A stretch of DNA of 19,353 nucleotides. Origin: Clostridia bacterium. Lineage in GTDB: Bacteria; Bacillota_A; Clostridia; TANB77; CAG-508. Position 1 is the first letter of the stretch. Each line of letters begins with the position of its first letter. The DNA lies in assembly GCA_017621295.1 (NCBI GenBank), contig JAGATI010000045.1:1-19353 (forward strand), written 5' to 3'. The notes beneath the pieces are model-generated. The model did not search any database. It was not told where the DNA came from and worked only from the letters and a program-made list of their open reading frames with translations. The translations under genes and the position numbers were made by a program. Positions 8,005 to 16,009 of the stretch are shown here, piece by piece.

Positions 8005-10210
8005 TTATTTTACATTTTTTAATCTTGAAGCATTTAATATAACTGTAATACTACTAAATACCATAGCAATACTTGCAATCATTGGATTAATTCCAATTCC
8101 AATAGGTTTTAGCAATCCCATTGCTACTGGTATCATTAAACAATTATAAAAAAAGGCCCAAAATAGATTTTGCTTAATATTTCTAGTTGTTTTTTTACTA
8201 ATTTTAATTAAATTTATAATACTTGATAAATCATTTTTAGTTAAAATTACATCAGATGAAGAATTAGCAATATCACTTCCACTATTTACACCTACACCTA
8301 TGTCTGATGAGCTAAGTGCAGGACTATCGTTAATACCATCTCCACACATCATTACATATCTATCTTCTTTTTTTAGTTCTTTTATTATTTTTGCTTTTTC
8401 TGATGGTAGTACATTTGCAATTACCTTTGTTATTCCTATAGATTTAGCTATTTTTTCTGCTGTTTCTTTATTATCTCCTGTTAGCATAATTGTTTCTATT
8501 TTGTTCTTATTTAATATTTCAATAGTTTGTTTTGCATTCTCTCTTATAATATCATTTACTCCAATAATTGCAAGAATTTTATCTGAATTTGCAACATATA
8601 CAATACTATTTCCGTTTTTAGTAAGTCTTTCTTCATCTTGATGATATACATTTTTAATATTATATTCTTTCAAAATTTTTGAATTTCCAAGTATTAGCTT
8701 TTGCCCATTTGTTTCTCCTACAATTCCTAAACCTGTTATATTTTTAAATTCTTTAACTTCTAGTTTCCCAAGTTTATTTTCTTCTAAATATTCTTTAAAA
8801 GCTTTTCCTATTGGATGAGTACTCATACTTTCAATACTTCCTACTAATTGCAATAGCTTTCTTTCCTCTATATCACTATAATTTATTATTTCTGCAATTT
8901 TTAATGTACCATATGTTAATGTTCCTGTTTTATCAAAAACAATTGTGTTTATTTTTTGTGCATTTTCTAAAATTTCGCTTTTCTTCACTAAGATTCCATT
9001 ACTTGCACATAAACCTTCACTTACAACAATGGCAAGAGGACTTGCTAAGCCTAAGCTACAAGGACAAGCTACAACTAATATGGTAACAAATGTAGAAATT
9101 GCAATACTAAAATCTTGTCCTAAACATAAATATACTAAAAATGTAATAATTGCTATAATTATAACTGTTGGTACAAAATATCCTGAAACAGTATCTGCAA
9201 TTTTGGCAATTGGTACTTTTGTATTACTTGCTTCTACAACTAATCTTACAATTTCTGATATTGTTGATTCTTTTCCTATTTTTTCTGCTTTATATTCTAA
9301 ATATCCATCATAATTTATACTTCCTGCAATTACTTTGTCTCCTTGTTTTTTGGCTACCGGCTTACTTTCTCCTGTAATAAAGGATTCGTCTAAATGTGCT
9401 TTTCCGAATTATAATTTCTCCATCTACAGCTAATCTTTCTCCTGGTTTTGACATTACAATATTCCCCTTTTTTATTTCATCCAAAGTTACTTGTTTTTCT
9501 ATTCCATCTACTTTTAATACTGCTGTTTCTGGAGTTATTTTAACTAATTTTTGTATTGCTTCTTTTGTTTTGTCTTTACTTATTCTGTCAATATATCTGC
9601 CTAATTTTATAAAGTAGATTACAATTGCTGCTGATTCAAAATATAAATTCATAGTATAACTATGATTTCCTTTTATAATCATATACATACTATATAAGCT
9701 ATATAAAAAACTACTAATCACTCCAATACTTACTAATGTATCCATATTAGGTGTTTTATGGATTAAATTTTTATATCCATTTTTTAAAATATCATATCCA
9801 TATATAATAAATGCTATTGTTAAAATTAATAAACACACAGTATAATTAACTGGATTTGTATGTGGATTTAAAATTTCTATAACTGGTAAATTAATCATAT
9901 GACCCATCGAAATATACATTAGAACTACTGCTAGAATAGAAAAAATAATAAATTTAATTTTTTCTTTATTATTTTTTTCTTCTATTTTTATTTCTTTAAA
10001 CTCTCCTAAACTCTTAAATCCTGCTTGTTTTATAAATTCTTCAATTTTTTCTTTATTTAATAATTTTTCATCATATTCTATAGTGGCATTTGCCATTACA
10101 AGATTAACAAAAGCATTTGAAATTCCATTTTGTTTATTTAAGTATTTTTCAAGACCATTAGAACAGCTACTGCATGTCATACCTTCAATAGATAAATTTA
10201 TCTTCTTCAT
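8005..10210 (-). CDS. copA: Copper-exporting P1B-type ATPase, one +1 shift at CGG
   Basis: Exports Cu(I) across the membrane using ATP. With the shift the product is 734 residues, the normal CopA length. The parts fall in order: one N-terminal metal-binding domain (GMTCSSC, Cys13 and Cys16), membrane helices from about residue 85, the actuator motif GKAHLDESFITGES (269-282), the intramembrane CPC metal site (382-384), the phosphorylated DKTGTLT (Asp426), TGDN, and GDGINDSP before the last helices. In-frame CGG at 9406-9404 (codon 269) breaks the gene inside the actuator domain. Skipping the C gives the conserved Gly and everything after it; unshifted, it runs into a tail of 14 residues. I checked the frame from 9405 to the DKTGT region and it is open. 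copZ lies two bases upstream. Confidence 0.93.
9404..9406 (-). other. +1 recoding site: CGG codon at a CopA actuator-domain glycine
   Basis: In-frame ATT CGG AAA AGC. Skipping the C gives ATT GGA AAA GCA CAT, I-G-K-A-H, leading into LDESFITGES. An ORF finder sees two genes here only because of this codon. Confidence 0.88.
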
Positions 10211-10212
10211 AC

Positions 10213-10422
10213 CTAATCTTCCTTTACTTTAAATCCAATATCTTCAATTTTTTCTTTCATAGTAGCAATTGTTACTTCATTTTTTGAAGTAATTGTAACT
10301 GTTCCATTTATGTGATTTGCAATTACATTTTCTATTCCTTCTATTGTTTTTAGAGCATTTTGAACTCTATTTTCACATCCACTACAAACCATTCCCTCTA
10401 CTTTAATTATAGTTTCTTTCAT
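10213..10422 (-). CDS. copZ: Copper chaperone CopZ
   Basis: 69 residues making a single heavy-metal-associated domain, beta-alpha-beta-beta-alpha-beta. The copper ligands are in GMVCSGC (Cys13 and Cys16). It carries Cu(I) in the cytosol and delivers it to CopA, encoded two bases downstream, so the pair is one translation unit. ATG 10422 is preceded by AAGGGAAGAG. The copA ribosome site (AAGGAAG) lies within the last codons of copZ. No CsoR-type repressor gene is in the window. The 178-base gap upstream holds the likely promoter and a palindrome. Confidence 0.92.
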   Translation of the reverse strand: MKETIIKVEGMVCSGCENRVQNALKTIEGIENVIANHINGTVTITSKNEVTIATMKEKIEDIGFKVKED

Positions 10423-10512
10423 CTTTATCTCTTCCCTTTATACTATATATTTAGGTTTTTTAAGGATTTACCTATAAACCCATTATATATTTTTATTATA
10501 TTATTGCTATAA

Positions 10513-10583
10513 ATTACAGTACAAAATCAATTAACATATCATGTGTTTTAGCCTAGGCTATTTTAATGTCTATAAACTGTAAT
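10513..10583. promoter_or_regulatory. Palindromes upstream of copZA, possible operator
   Basis: TAGCCTAGGCTA at 10549-10560 is a perfect 12-base palindrome, and it is framed by inverted half-sites ATTACAGT (10513-10520) and ACTGTAAT (10576-10583). The region lies between the thioesterase stop and the copZ start, where a copper-responsive repressor would bind. ATTACA/TGTAAT halves resemble CopY/BlaI-type boxes, but the 55-base separation is far too wide for the usual operator. Confidence 0.35.
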
Positions 10584-10600
10584 TACCATTCTTATTTATA

Positions 10601-11017
10601 TTATTTTTCTAATAAATTTTGAAATTTATTACTAAACTCTAAATTATATTTTTTTAAGTTAATTGGTTTTAGGTTTTTATCTGTAAAACAATGTCTTGTT
10701 TCCCCTACAAGTACTGTTCTTCCTGTTTTTTTATCTTTAACATCATATCCAACTGTCATTCTTACTCCAGTATATTCTTTTATAAATGGTCTTATAATTA
10801 TTGTATCTGCAAATGTAACATGGTATTTATAAGAACAATTTACTCCAAGGACTGGAATTGTTATACCATTTTCTTCTAAAGTTGCAAATGGCATTTCTAT
10901 ACTTTCTAGCCACGAACATCTTGCTTCTTCCATAAATCTAATATAGTTTGAATGATGTACTACCCCCATTTTGTCTGTTTCGTAATAATTAATTTTTCTT
11001 TCATAAATAAATTCCAT
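10601..11017 (-). CDS. YbgC/FadM-type acyl-CoA thioesterase
   Basis: 138 residues, one hotdog (4HBT) domain. The signature YYETDKMGVVHHSNYIRFME (about 11-30) carries the catalytic Asp15 of the YbgC type and the conserved Tyr that follows. These enzymes hydrolyse short or medium acyl-CoA; the real substrate cannot be read from the sequence. ATG 11017 follows AGGAAGG. It starts 14 bases after the rarA stop on the same strand, so ruvA, rarA and this gene probably form one transcript. No in-frame CGG. Confidence 0.87.
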   Translation of the reverse strand: MEFIYERKINYYETDKMGVVHHSNYIRFMEEARCSWLESIEMPFATLEENGITIPVLGVNCSYKYHVTFADTIIIRPFIKEYTGVRMTVGYDVKDKKTGRTVLVGETRHCFTDKNLKPINLKKYNLEFSNKFQNLLEK

Positions 11018-11031
11018 GATAAACTTCCTTC

Positions 11032-12277
11032 CTAATCTTCCACAGTATCATCTTTAATATAATACTTAGTACCTATCATTTTATCTGGTAAATACTGTTG
11101 CTCTACAACATGTCCTGGATAATCGTGTGGGTATTTATATCCTACTCCATATCCATCCTTTTCCATTCCTTCTACTGGTGCATTTCTTATATGCATTGGA
11201 ATAGTACCAGTATCTTTATTTTTAACATCGTCTAAAGCTTTATTAATACCTAAATATGTAGCGTTAGATTTTTTAGATGTAGCAACATAGACTGCCGCTT
11301 CTGATAATATAATTCTAGATTCTGGCATTCCAATCATGCATGTAGCTTGCATTGCTGATGTTGCAACAACTAATGCATTTGGATTTGCCATTCCTACATC
11401 TTCTGCTGCAGCTATTACTATTCTTCTTGCTAAAAATACAGGGTCTTCTCCTCCATTTAGAGCTCTTGCCAAATAAAAGATAGCAGCATCTGGATCTGAA
11501 CCTCTCATTGATTTTATAAATGCACTAATATTATCATAATGACTATCACCACTTTTATCAAAAATTGCTTTTCGTGTTTGTACACATTCTGCAGCAATTT
11601 CATTTGTTATATGAATACATCCATCTTCACTCATTTTTGTTGTTAATACAGCAACTTCTAAACCATTTAAAGCTGTTCTTACATCACCATTTGAAACTTC
11701 AGCTATGTTCATTATAGTTTCATCATCTATTTTTATTTTATAGCTTCCTAATCCTTCATTACTAATAATAGACCTTTTTAACACTCTGAAAATTTGCTCT
11801 TTTGTTAATGCTTCTAACCTAAATACCATAGACCTAGAAATTAAAGCTTTATTAACTTCAAAATATGGATTTTCTGTTGTTGCACCTATTAAAATTACTG
11901 TTCCTTTTTCTACATATGGAAGAAGTGCATCTTGTTGCAATTTATTAAATCTATGAATCTCATCAATAAATAATATACATCTTCCAGTTGGATTAAGTAA
12001 TACATTACTTGACTCCTCAATAGCACGTTTTATATCTGCTACACCTGCTGTTACTGCATTTATTTTTGTAAATTTATATTTTGTTGTTTCACTAATTACT
12101 CTTGCAAGAGATGTCTTTCCGGCACCCAGGAGGTCCCCATAAGATTATACTTGATAATCTATCTGCTTTAATTGTTCTATATAAAATTTTGTCTTTTGAT
12201 AAAATATGTTCTTGTCCTACATATTCATCTAAATTTTTTGGTCTCATTCTATATGCTAATGGTTCGTTAAAATTCAT
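11032..12277 (-). CDS. rarA: Replication-associated recombination protein RarA/MgsA (AAA+), one +1 shift at CGG
   Basis: AAA+ ATPase of the RarA/MgsA/WRNIP1 family, acting at stalled replication forks. With the shift the product is 414 residues, normal for the family. The N-terminus is [20 protein letters not shown]. Walker A reads GPPGCGKTS (residues 48-56), Walker B is FIDEIHRFN (Asp105, Glu106), then [14 protein letters not shown] and the C-terminal tetramerisation part ([35 protein letters not shown]). The in-frame CGG is codon 53 (12121-12119) and falls exactly on the last Gly of Walker A (GxxxxGKT). Unshifted, the product stops after 61 residues. I read the frame from 12120 to 11940 and it is open. 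ATG 12277 sits behind GGAGGAG. ruvA is 38 bases upstream. Confidence 0.93.
12119..12121 (-). other. +1 recoding site: CGG codon at the RarA Walker A glycine
   Basis: In-frame GGG TGC CGG AAA GAC. Skipping the C of CGG gives GGG TGC GGA AAG ACA, G-C-G-K-T, the complete P-loop. Neither the unshifted product (C-R-K-D) nor a plain CGG-to-Gly reassignment without a frame change could give a working ATPase. Confidence 0.9.
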
Positions 12278-12315
12278 ATTTTCTCCTCCAGTTGTGAATA
12301 TTTTCTATCACTTTA

Positions 12316-12918
12316 TTATTTCGATAAATAAATCAATCCTTTTCTAATAATATCTTCTACACTTAAATTATATTTATCTACATTTTTTATAGCTGTTTCT
12401 ATTTCTCTTTGGCTATATCCTAATACTTGAAGGGCAGCTATAGCTTCTTGAACTTTATTATCATCTTTAATTGCGTCTTTTAATTCTAAAGTAGCATCTT
12501 CATCTATAGATTCTTCTGTTTTTAACTTATCCTTTAATTCTAAAATTATTCTTTGTGCTGTTTTAGGTCCTATTCCTGGTAACTTCTTTATTTCTCCTAC
12601 ATTATTTGTAATAACAGCTAATGCAAAGCTTGATGGTGAAATATTTGATAATATTGCGATTGCAGATTTTGCACCAATTCCACTAACACTAAGTAATAAT
12701 TCAAACATTCTTAATTCTTCATTAGTATTAAATCCATAAATACTAATATCATCTTCTCTCACTTTTACATATGTATGTACTTTTACAATTTGTCCTATTT
12801 CACCTAATTTATTTATTGCTGTATCTGACATGAAAATTTTATAACCTAATCCATTTATATCTATTACTACATATCCTGTAGTTTTTACTTCCAAACTTCC
12901 TTTAATATATGAAAACAT
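12316..12918 (-). CDS. ruvA: Holliday junction DNA helicase subunit RuvA
   Basis: 200 residues, the normal length. RuvA binds four-way junctions and loads RuvB. An N-terminal OB domain (MFSYIKGSLEVKTTGYVVID) is followed by two helix-hairpin-helix motifs (LLSVSGIGAKSAIAILS at about 71-87 and IKKLPGIGPKTAQRIILEL at about 106-124). A flexible acidic linker and the C-terminal domain III follow (VQEAIAALQVLGYSQREIE), which touches RuvB. The start is ATG 12918, behind AGGAGG; an in-frame codon ten residues upstream lacks family support. ruvB, usually next, is not here; rarA takes its place. No in-frame CGG. Confidence 0.96.
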   Translation of the reverse strand: MFSYIKGSLEVKTTGYVVIDINGLGYKIFMSDTAINKLGEIGQIVKVHTYVKVREDDISIYGFNTNEELRMFELLLSVSGIGAKSAIAILSNISPSSFALAVITNNVGEIKKLPGIGPKTAQRIILELKDKLKTEESIDEDATLELKDAIKDDNKVQEAIAALQVLGYSQREIETAIKNVDKYNLSVEDIIRKGLIYLSK

Positions 12919-13080
12919 ATTTCCTCCTACTGATTTTATTTTTAACATTTTTCATTGTAACACATTTTTAATTTTTTTCAATACTTTTTCGAATTTTTGT
13001 TTGTTTTTATTTACCATCCATAACTTACATAAAAGCACATACTATTTTCTCTCAAACAAAAAACTAAAATTTATCATTTA

Positions 13081-13110
13081 TGTATAACTTTAAAAACTTT
13101 ACACATACTA
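13081..13110 (+). promoter_or_regulatory. Sigma-G-type forespore promoter of the dodecin-spoVA operon
   Basis: TGTATA (13081-13086) and CATACTA (13104-13110) are 17 bases apart, a close match to the forespore sigma-G/F pattern. The predicted transcript start is about 24 bases before the dodecin ATG at 13141. spoVA operons are sigma-G controlled in known spore formers. A second copy of CACATACTATTTT is at 13036-13048 but lacks a fitting -35. Confidence 0.75.
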
Positions 13111-13140
13111 TTTTTAACAACAAAAAAATGGAGGTAAAAC

Positions 13141-13350
13141 ATGGAAAAACATTTAATAATCACAGGTACATCTAATGTATCTTGGAAAGATGCTATTAAT
13201 AAAACTATTGAAGAAGCATCAAAAACTATAGATTATTTATCTACTGTAAAAGTTTTAGAACAAAGAGCCAAAATTAGTGGTAAAAAAATAGAAGAATACT
13301 ATGTAGACCTTGACTTATCTTTTACTTTAGATAGAGATAGAAGGAGGTAA
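13141..13350 (+). CDS. Dodecin-family flavin-binding protein, first gene of the spoVA operon
   Basis: 69 residues. Dodecins are small proteins that assemble into 12-mers storing flavins. The family pattern is visible: an N-terminal strand, NVSWKDAINKTIEEASKTID as the helix, LSTVKVLEQRAKISGKKIEEY, then a closing strand YVDLDLSFTL. ATG 13141 is behind GGAGG. Its last codons AGG AGG TAA form the ribosome site of spoVAC, which begins four bases after the stop, so the genes are coupled. Expression should be forespore-specific given the promoter; the role in the spore is unknown to me. Confidence 0.85.
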   Translation: MEKHLIITGTSNVSWKDAINKTIEEASKTIDYLSTVKVLEQRAKISGKKIEEYYVDLDLSFTLDRDRRR

Positions 13351-13354
13351 ATAA

Positions 13355-13799
13355 ATGAAGCCTATAGAAACACAAAAAGAGTATAGTGACTATGTTGATC
13401 AAAAATCTCCAAACTCACCTATATTAAAAAATTGCTTTAATGCATTCTGGGTTGGCGGATTAATATGTGTAATTGGTCAATTAATAATGGATTTTTGTAT
13501 GTATAAAGGAATGGATCAGACTAGCGCTTCTACTACAGTATCTATTATTTTAATTGGTATTGCCGCAATTTTAACTGGTTTAAATATCTTTAATAGAATA
13601 GGAAAATTCGCAGGAGCTCGGTTCACTTATTCCTATTACAGGTTTTGCAAATTCAATTGTTTCTCCAGCTATTGAATATAAATCTGAAGGTTATGTTATG
13701 GGTGTTGGAGGAAAAATGTTTACTGTTGCAGGACCAGTATTAGTATTTGGTATTTCCACATCTGTTATTATAGGAATAATTGTTACATTTTTTGCTTAA
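13355..13799 (+). CDS. spoVAC: Stage V sporulation protein AC, one +1 shift at CGG
   Basis: Membrane protein of the SpoVA channel that moves dipicolinic acid into the forespore and out at germination. With the shift it is 147 residues, normal for SpoVAC. The N-terminus is KPIETQKEYSDYVDQKSPNS, with helices at VGGLICVIGQLIMDF, VSIILIGIAAILTGLNI and GKFAGAGSLVPITGFANSIV, then SPAIEYKSEG and a final helix ending VTFFA. In-frame CGG at 13619-13621 (codon 89) interrupts the conserved GAGSLVPITGF loop. Skipping the C restores it, and the new frame is open to TAA 13797-13799. Unshifted, it stops after 106 residues. ATG 13355 sits behind AAGGAGG. Confidence 0.94.
13619..13621 (+). other. +1 recoding site: CGG codon at a SpoVAC glycine
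   Basis: In-frame GCT CGG TTC ACT. Skipping the C gives GCT GGT TCA CTT, A-G-S-L, inside the conserved GAGSLVPITGF. It is one of two sites where the restored glycine codon is GGT rather than GGA. Confidence 0.9.
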
Positions 13800-13911
13800 A
13801 AATAAAGACATTTTGCAGTTATTAATGTTCAAAACAAGGAGTTCATTTTGATGTTTTAAACTCTTTGATATTTTTAAATTAAAATTATATTTTTTATAAG
13901 GAGGATTTATC

Positions 13912-14918
13912 TTGAAACGAATTGGTTCACAAACAATAAAATTTGATACTCCACCAACAATTCTAGAAACAGCATCTATTGTGGGTCCAAAAGAAGCTGA
14001 AGGACCTATGGCAAAATATTTTGACCAATGTTTAGAAGATGAGTTTTGGGGAGAAAAAACTTGGGAAAAAGCTGAAAGTAAAATTATTAAAGAAACTGTA
14101 AGTACGGTTATAACTAAATCAAATATTCCAGCATCTGAAATTGACTATTGCTTTGCAGGTGATTTATTAAATCAATGTATTTCTTCTAGCTTTGGACTTC
14201 GTGAACTAAGTATTCCATTTTTTGGAGTATTTGGAGCTTGTTCTACATTTGTAGAGAGCATGTGTTTAGGTAGTGTATTTATAGAGGGAGGCGGAGCTAC
14301 TAATGTTTTATGTGCTACATCTAGTCACTTTTGTAGTGCAGAAAAACAATTTAGATTTCCACTTGAACTAGGAAATCAAAGACCTCCTACATCTCAATGG
14401 ACTGTTACAGGTTCTGGTGCAGCTATTTTAACATCATCTGGAGTAGGACCATATATAACTCATATTACACCTCGGAAAAATTGTTGATATGGGAATTAAA
14501 GATGCTAATAATATGGGGGCAGCTATGGCTCCTGCTGCTCTAGATACTTTAATTACTCACTTTAAAGATACCGATAGAAAACCAAGTTATTATGATGCAA
14601 TTATAACAGGTGATTTAGGTCATATAGGTAAAGATATAGTAATAGAACTTGCTGAAACAAAAGGATATAATATCAAATCCAATTACAATGATTGCCGGAG
14701 TCTTAATGTTTGATAAAGAAAAACAAGATACTCATTCTGGTGGTAGTGGATGTGCTTGTATTGGGACAGTTTTTTCTGGATACTTTTTTAAACAATTAAA
14801 AGAAAAAAAATTAAAGAAAATATTACTAATAGCTACAGGTGCTTTAATGAATTCTACAAGTACACAACAAGGAGAATCTATTCCTGGTATTGCTCATGCT
14901 ATTAGTATAGAAGTTTAG
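13912..14918 (+). CDS. spoVAD: Stage V sporulation protein AD, two +1 shifts at CGG
   Basis: Thiolase-fold protein that binds dipicolinic acid for the SpoVA channel. With both shifts it is 334 residues, the normal length. Seen in order: GSQTIKFDTPPTILETASIV, KEAEGPMAKYFDQCLEDEFW, FGVFGACSTFVESM around the thiolase-like Cys, then TPGKIVDMGIKDANNMGAAM, and NDCGVLMFDKEKQDTHSGGS followed by GCAC. The first CGG (14473-14475, codon 188) sits at TPG; the second (14696-14698, residue 262) at NDCG. The three partial frames join exactly in family order. Start TTG 13912 behind AAGGAGG. A 112-base gap after spoVAC holds only a weak hairpin (AAGGAGTT/AAACTCTTT). One protein needs two events, so each must be efficient. 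Confidence 0.95.
14473..14475 (+). other. +1 recoding site 1 in spoVAD
   Basis: In-frame CCT CGG AAA AAT. Skipping the C gives CCT GGA AAA ATT GTT, P-G-K-I-V. Without it the frame ends at TGA 14485-14487. Confidence 0.9.
14696..14698 (+). other. +1 recoding site 2 in spoVAD
   Basis: In-frame (after the first shift) TGC CGG AGT CTT. Skipping the C gives TGC GGA GTC TTA, C-G-V-L, in the conserved NDCGVLMFD. This site is in phase only if the first shift has happened. Confidence 0.9.
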
Positions 14919-14936
14919 AAAAAGAGGTGATAAAAT

Positions 14937-15321
14937 TTGGGTTTTTTACAAAGTATTGATTGGATGCAATTGCTTAGATGTTTCGCAGTTGGAGGTCTTA
15001 TATGTATAATTGGACAAATATTAATAGATAAAACAAAATTAACTCCTGCAAGAATATTAGTAACTTTTGTTACTGTTGGTGCAATACTTCGGTGGACTTG
15101 GTATATATAAATATATAATAGATTTTGCTGGCGCTGGTGCTACTGTTCCTCTAACTGGGTTTGGTGCAAATCTTGCAAAAGGTGCTATAGAAGAAGTTCA
15201 AAAATCTGGACTTTTAGGAGCATTTATTGGTGGTGTTAAAGCATCAAGTGGAGGAATTGCTGCTGCTGTATTTTTTGGCTATATTGCCTCTTTAATTGCT
15301 AAACCTAAAATTAAAAAATAA
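14937..15321 (+). CDS. spoVAE: Stage V sporulation protein AE (AEb type), one +1 shift at CGG
   Basis: Integral membrane part of the SpoVA dipicolinate channel. With the shift it is 127 residues. It has helices at LLRCFAVGGLICIIGQILI, ARILVTFVTVGAILGGLGIY, and near the end KASSGGIAAAVFFGYIASLI, plus the conserved GAGATVPLTGFGANLAKGAI. The start is probably TTG 14937 (LGFLQSIDWM) behind AGAGGTGAT; an ATG ten codons downstream is possible. In-frame CGG at 15090-15092 (codon 52) lies at AILGG; skipping the C gives L-G-G-L-G, and the frame is then open to TAA at 15319. Unshifted, translation stops within ten codons. Confidence 0.92.
15090..15092 (+). other. +1 recoding site: CGG codon at a SpoVAE glycine
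   Basis: In-frame CTT CGG TGG ACT. Skipping the C gives CTT GGT GGA CTT GGT, L-G-G-L-G, in the second membrane segment. Confidence 0.88.
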
Positions 15322-15382
15322 TAAATTTATTAAATAATTTTGTTCTTTTAAATCTATCTTTATTGCTTTTTTTGAAGTAATA

Positions 15383-15419
15383 AAATGAATGCTAAGTAAA
15401 ACTTACTTAGCATTCATTT
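15383..15419. terminator. Terminator between spoVAE and the convergent 15421 gene
   Basis: A perfect 17-bp inverted repeat (15383-15399 with 15403-15419), loop AAC. It lies between convergent stop codons, so it can end both transcripts; the flanking T runs are modest. Confidence 0.75.
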
Positions 15420-15420
15420 A

Positions 15421-15795
15421 CTATTTAGTTGTATTAACCCATAACCAGCGCCTTAGTTCTGTTGCTATTTCTAGCAACTCATAATAGCTTTTATCAATTA
15501 ATTCTACTTGAAAATCTCTTAAACAATTATTATCACAATAAGAAATAGTTTCTTGTACAAAATCTAAGAAATATTCTATGTCTTCTGTTGTAACATCTAG
15601 TTTAAAAGATACATCTACTTTTTCCTCTGCAATTTTTCCATATTCGGAAAAAGTATATAATCCATATAGAAAATTGACTTGGTCCATTTTGTTAAAGAAC
15701 TTTCGGACTATATACCGCGCCTTAATCATTTCATACAACCAATAGAAACTTCCCACCATTACAATGCATCCCATAAAAATAAGCAATTCACTCAT
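15421..15795 (-). CDS. Small protein with one membrane segment, atypical arginine codons
   Basis: 124 residues, no family recognised. An N-terminal hydrophobic segment (SELLIFMGCIVMVGSFYWLY, about 2-21) anchors a charged, mostly helical cytosolic part with two Cys (SYCDNNCLRD). ATG 15795 follows AAGAGG; a GTG at 15804 is less likely. Its five Arg residues use five different codons (CGG, CGA, AGA, AGG, CGC), unlike the AGA/CGT habit of neighbouring genes. CGG at 15717-15715 (codon 27) reads as Arg in a frame that stays open. If it shifted +1 like the others, TAG would follow two codons later. This suggests recent arrival from another genome, or a gene silenced in this host. Confidence 0.7.
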   Translation of the reverse strand: MSELLIFMGCIVMVGSFYWLYEMIKARYIVRKFFNKMDQVNFLYGLYTFSEYGKIAEEKVDVSFKLDVTTEDIEYFLDFVQETISYCDNNCLRDFQVELIDKSYYELLEIATELRRWLWVNTTK

Positions 15796-15922
15796 ATTAA
15801 GCACCTCTTGGTATAATTTTTAGGTTATCTTCTGTAAATGTTACAATATCTACTCATAACCTTTGTAAACTTTTGAAGTACAAATATGATATCACATTTT
15901 ATGTCAATTTGCAATAATTTTG

Positions 15923-15953
15923 TTGACATATTGTGACTAATATATTATATAAT
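15923..15953 (+). promoter_or_regulatory. Sigma-A-type promoter of the MBL-fold gene
   Basis: Perfect TTGACA (15923-15928) and TATAAT (15948-15953) with a 19-base spacer, slightly long. It lies 57 bases before ATG 16010 in the divergent gap. The rest of the 205-base gap shows nothing else clear. Confidence 0.6.
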
Positions 15954-16009
15954 ATTTGCATAATTACTTTTGTATAAATACTTTTTCAATCATTTGAGGA
16001 GTGTGTTTT

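Noticed and set aside
13036..13048. Second forespore promoter from a repeated CACATACTATTTT
   Set aside because: No acceptable -35 hexamer lies 16-18 bases upstream.
13800..13911. Small gene or terminator between spoVAC and spoVAD
   Set aside because: Only a weak 8-bp hairpin with one wobble and no T run; no coding frame with a ribosome site.
12092..14698. Simple reassignment of CGG to another amino acid
   Set aside because: Changing the meaning of CGG without shifting leaves the downstream frame wrong at every site; only a +1 move restores the proteins.
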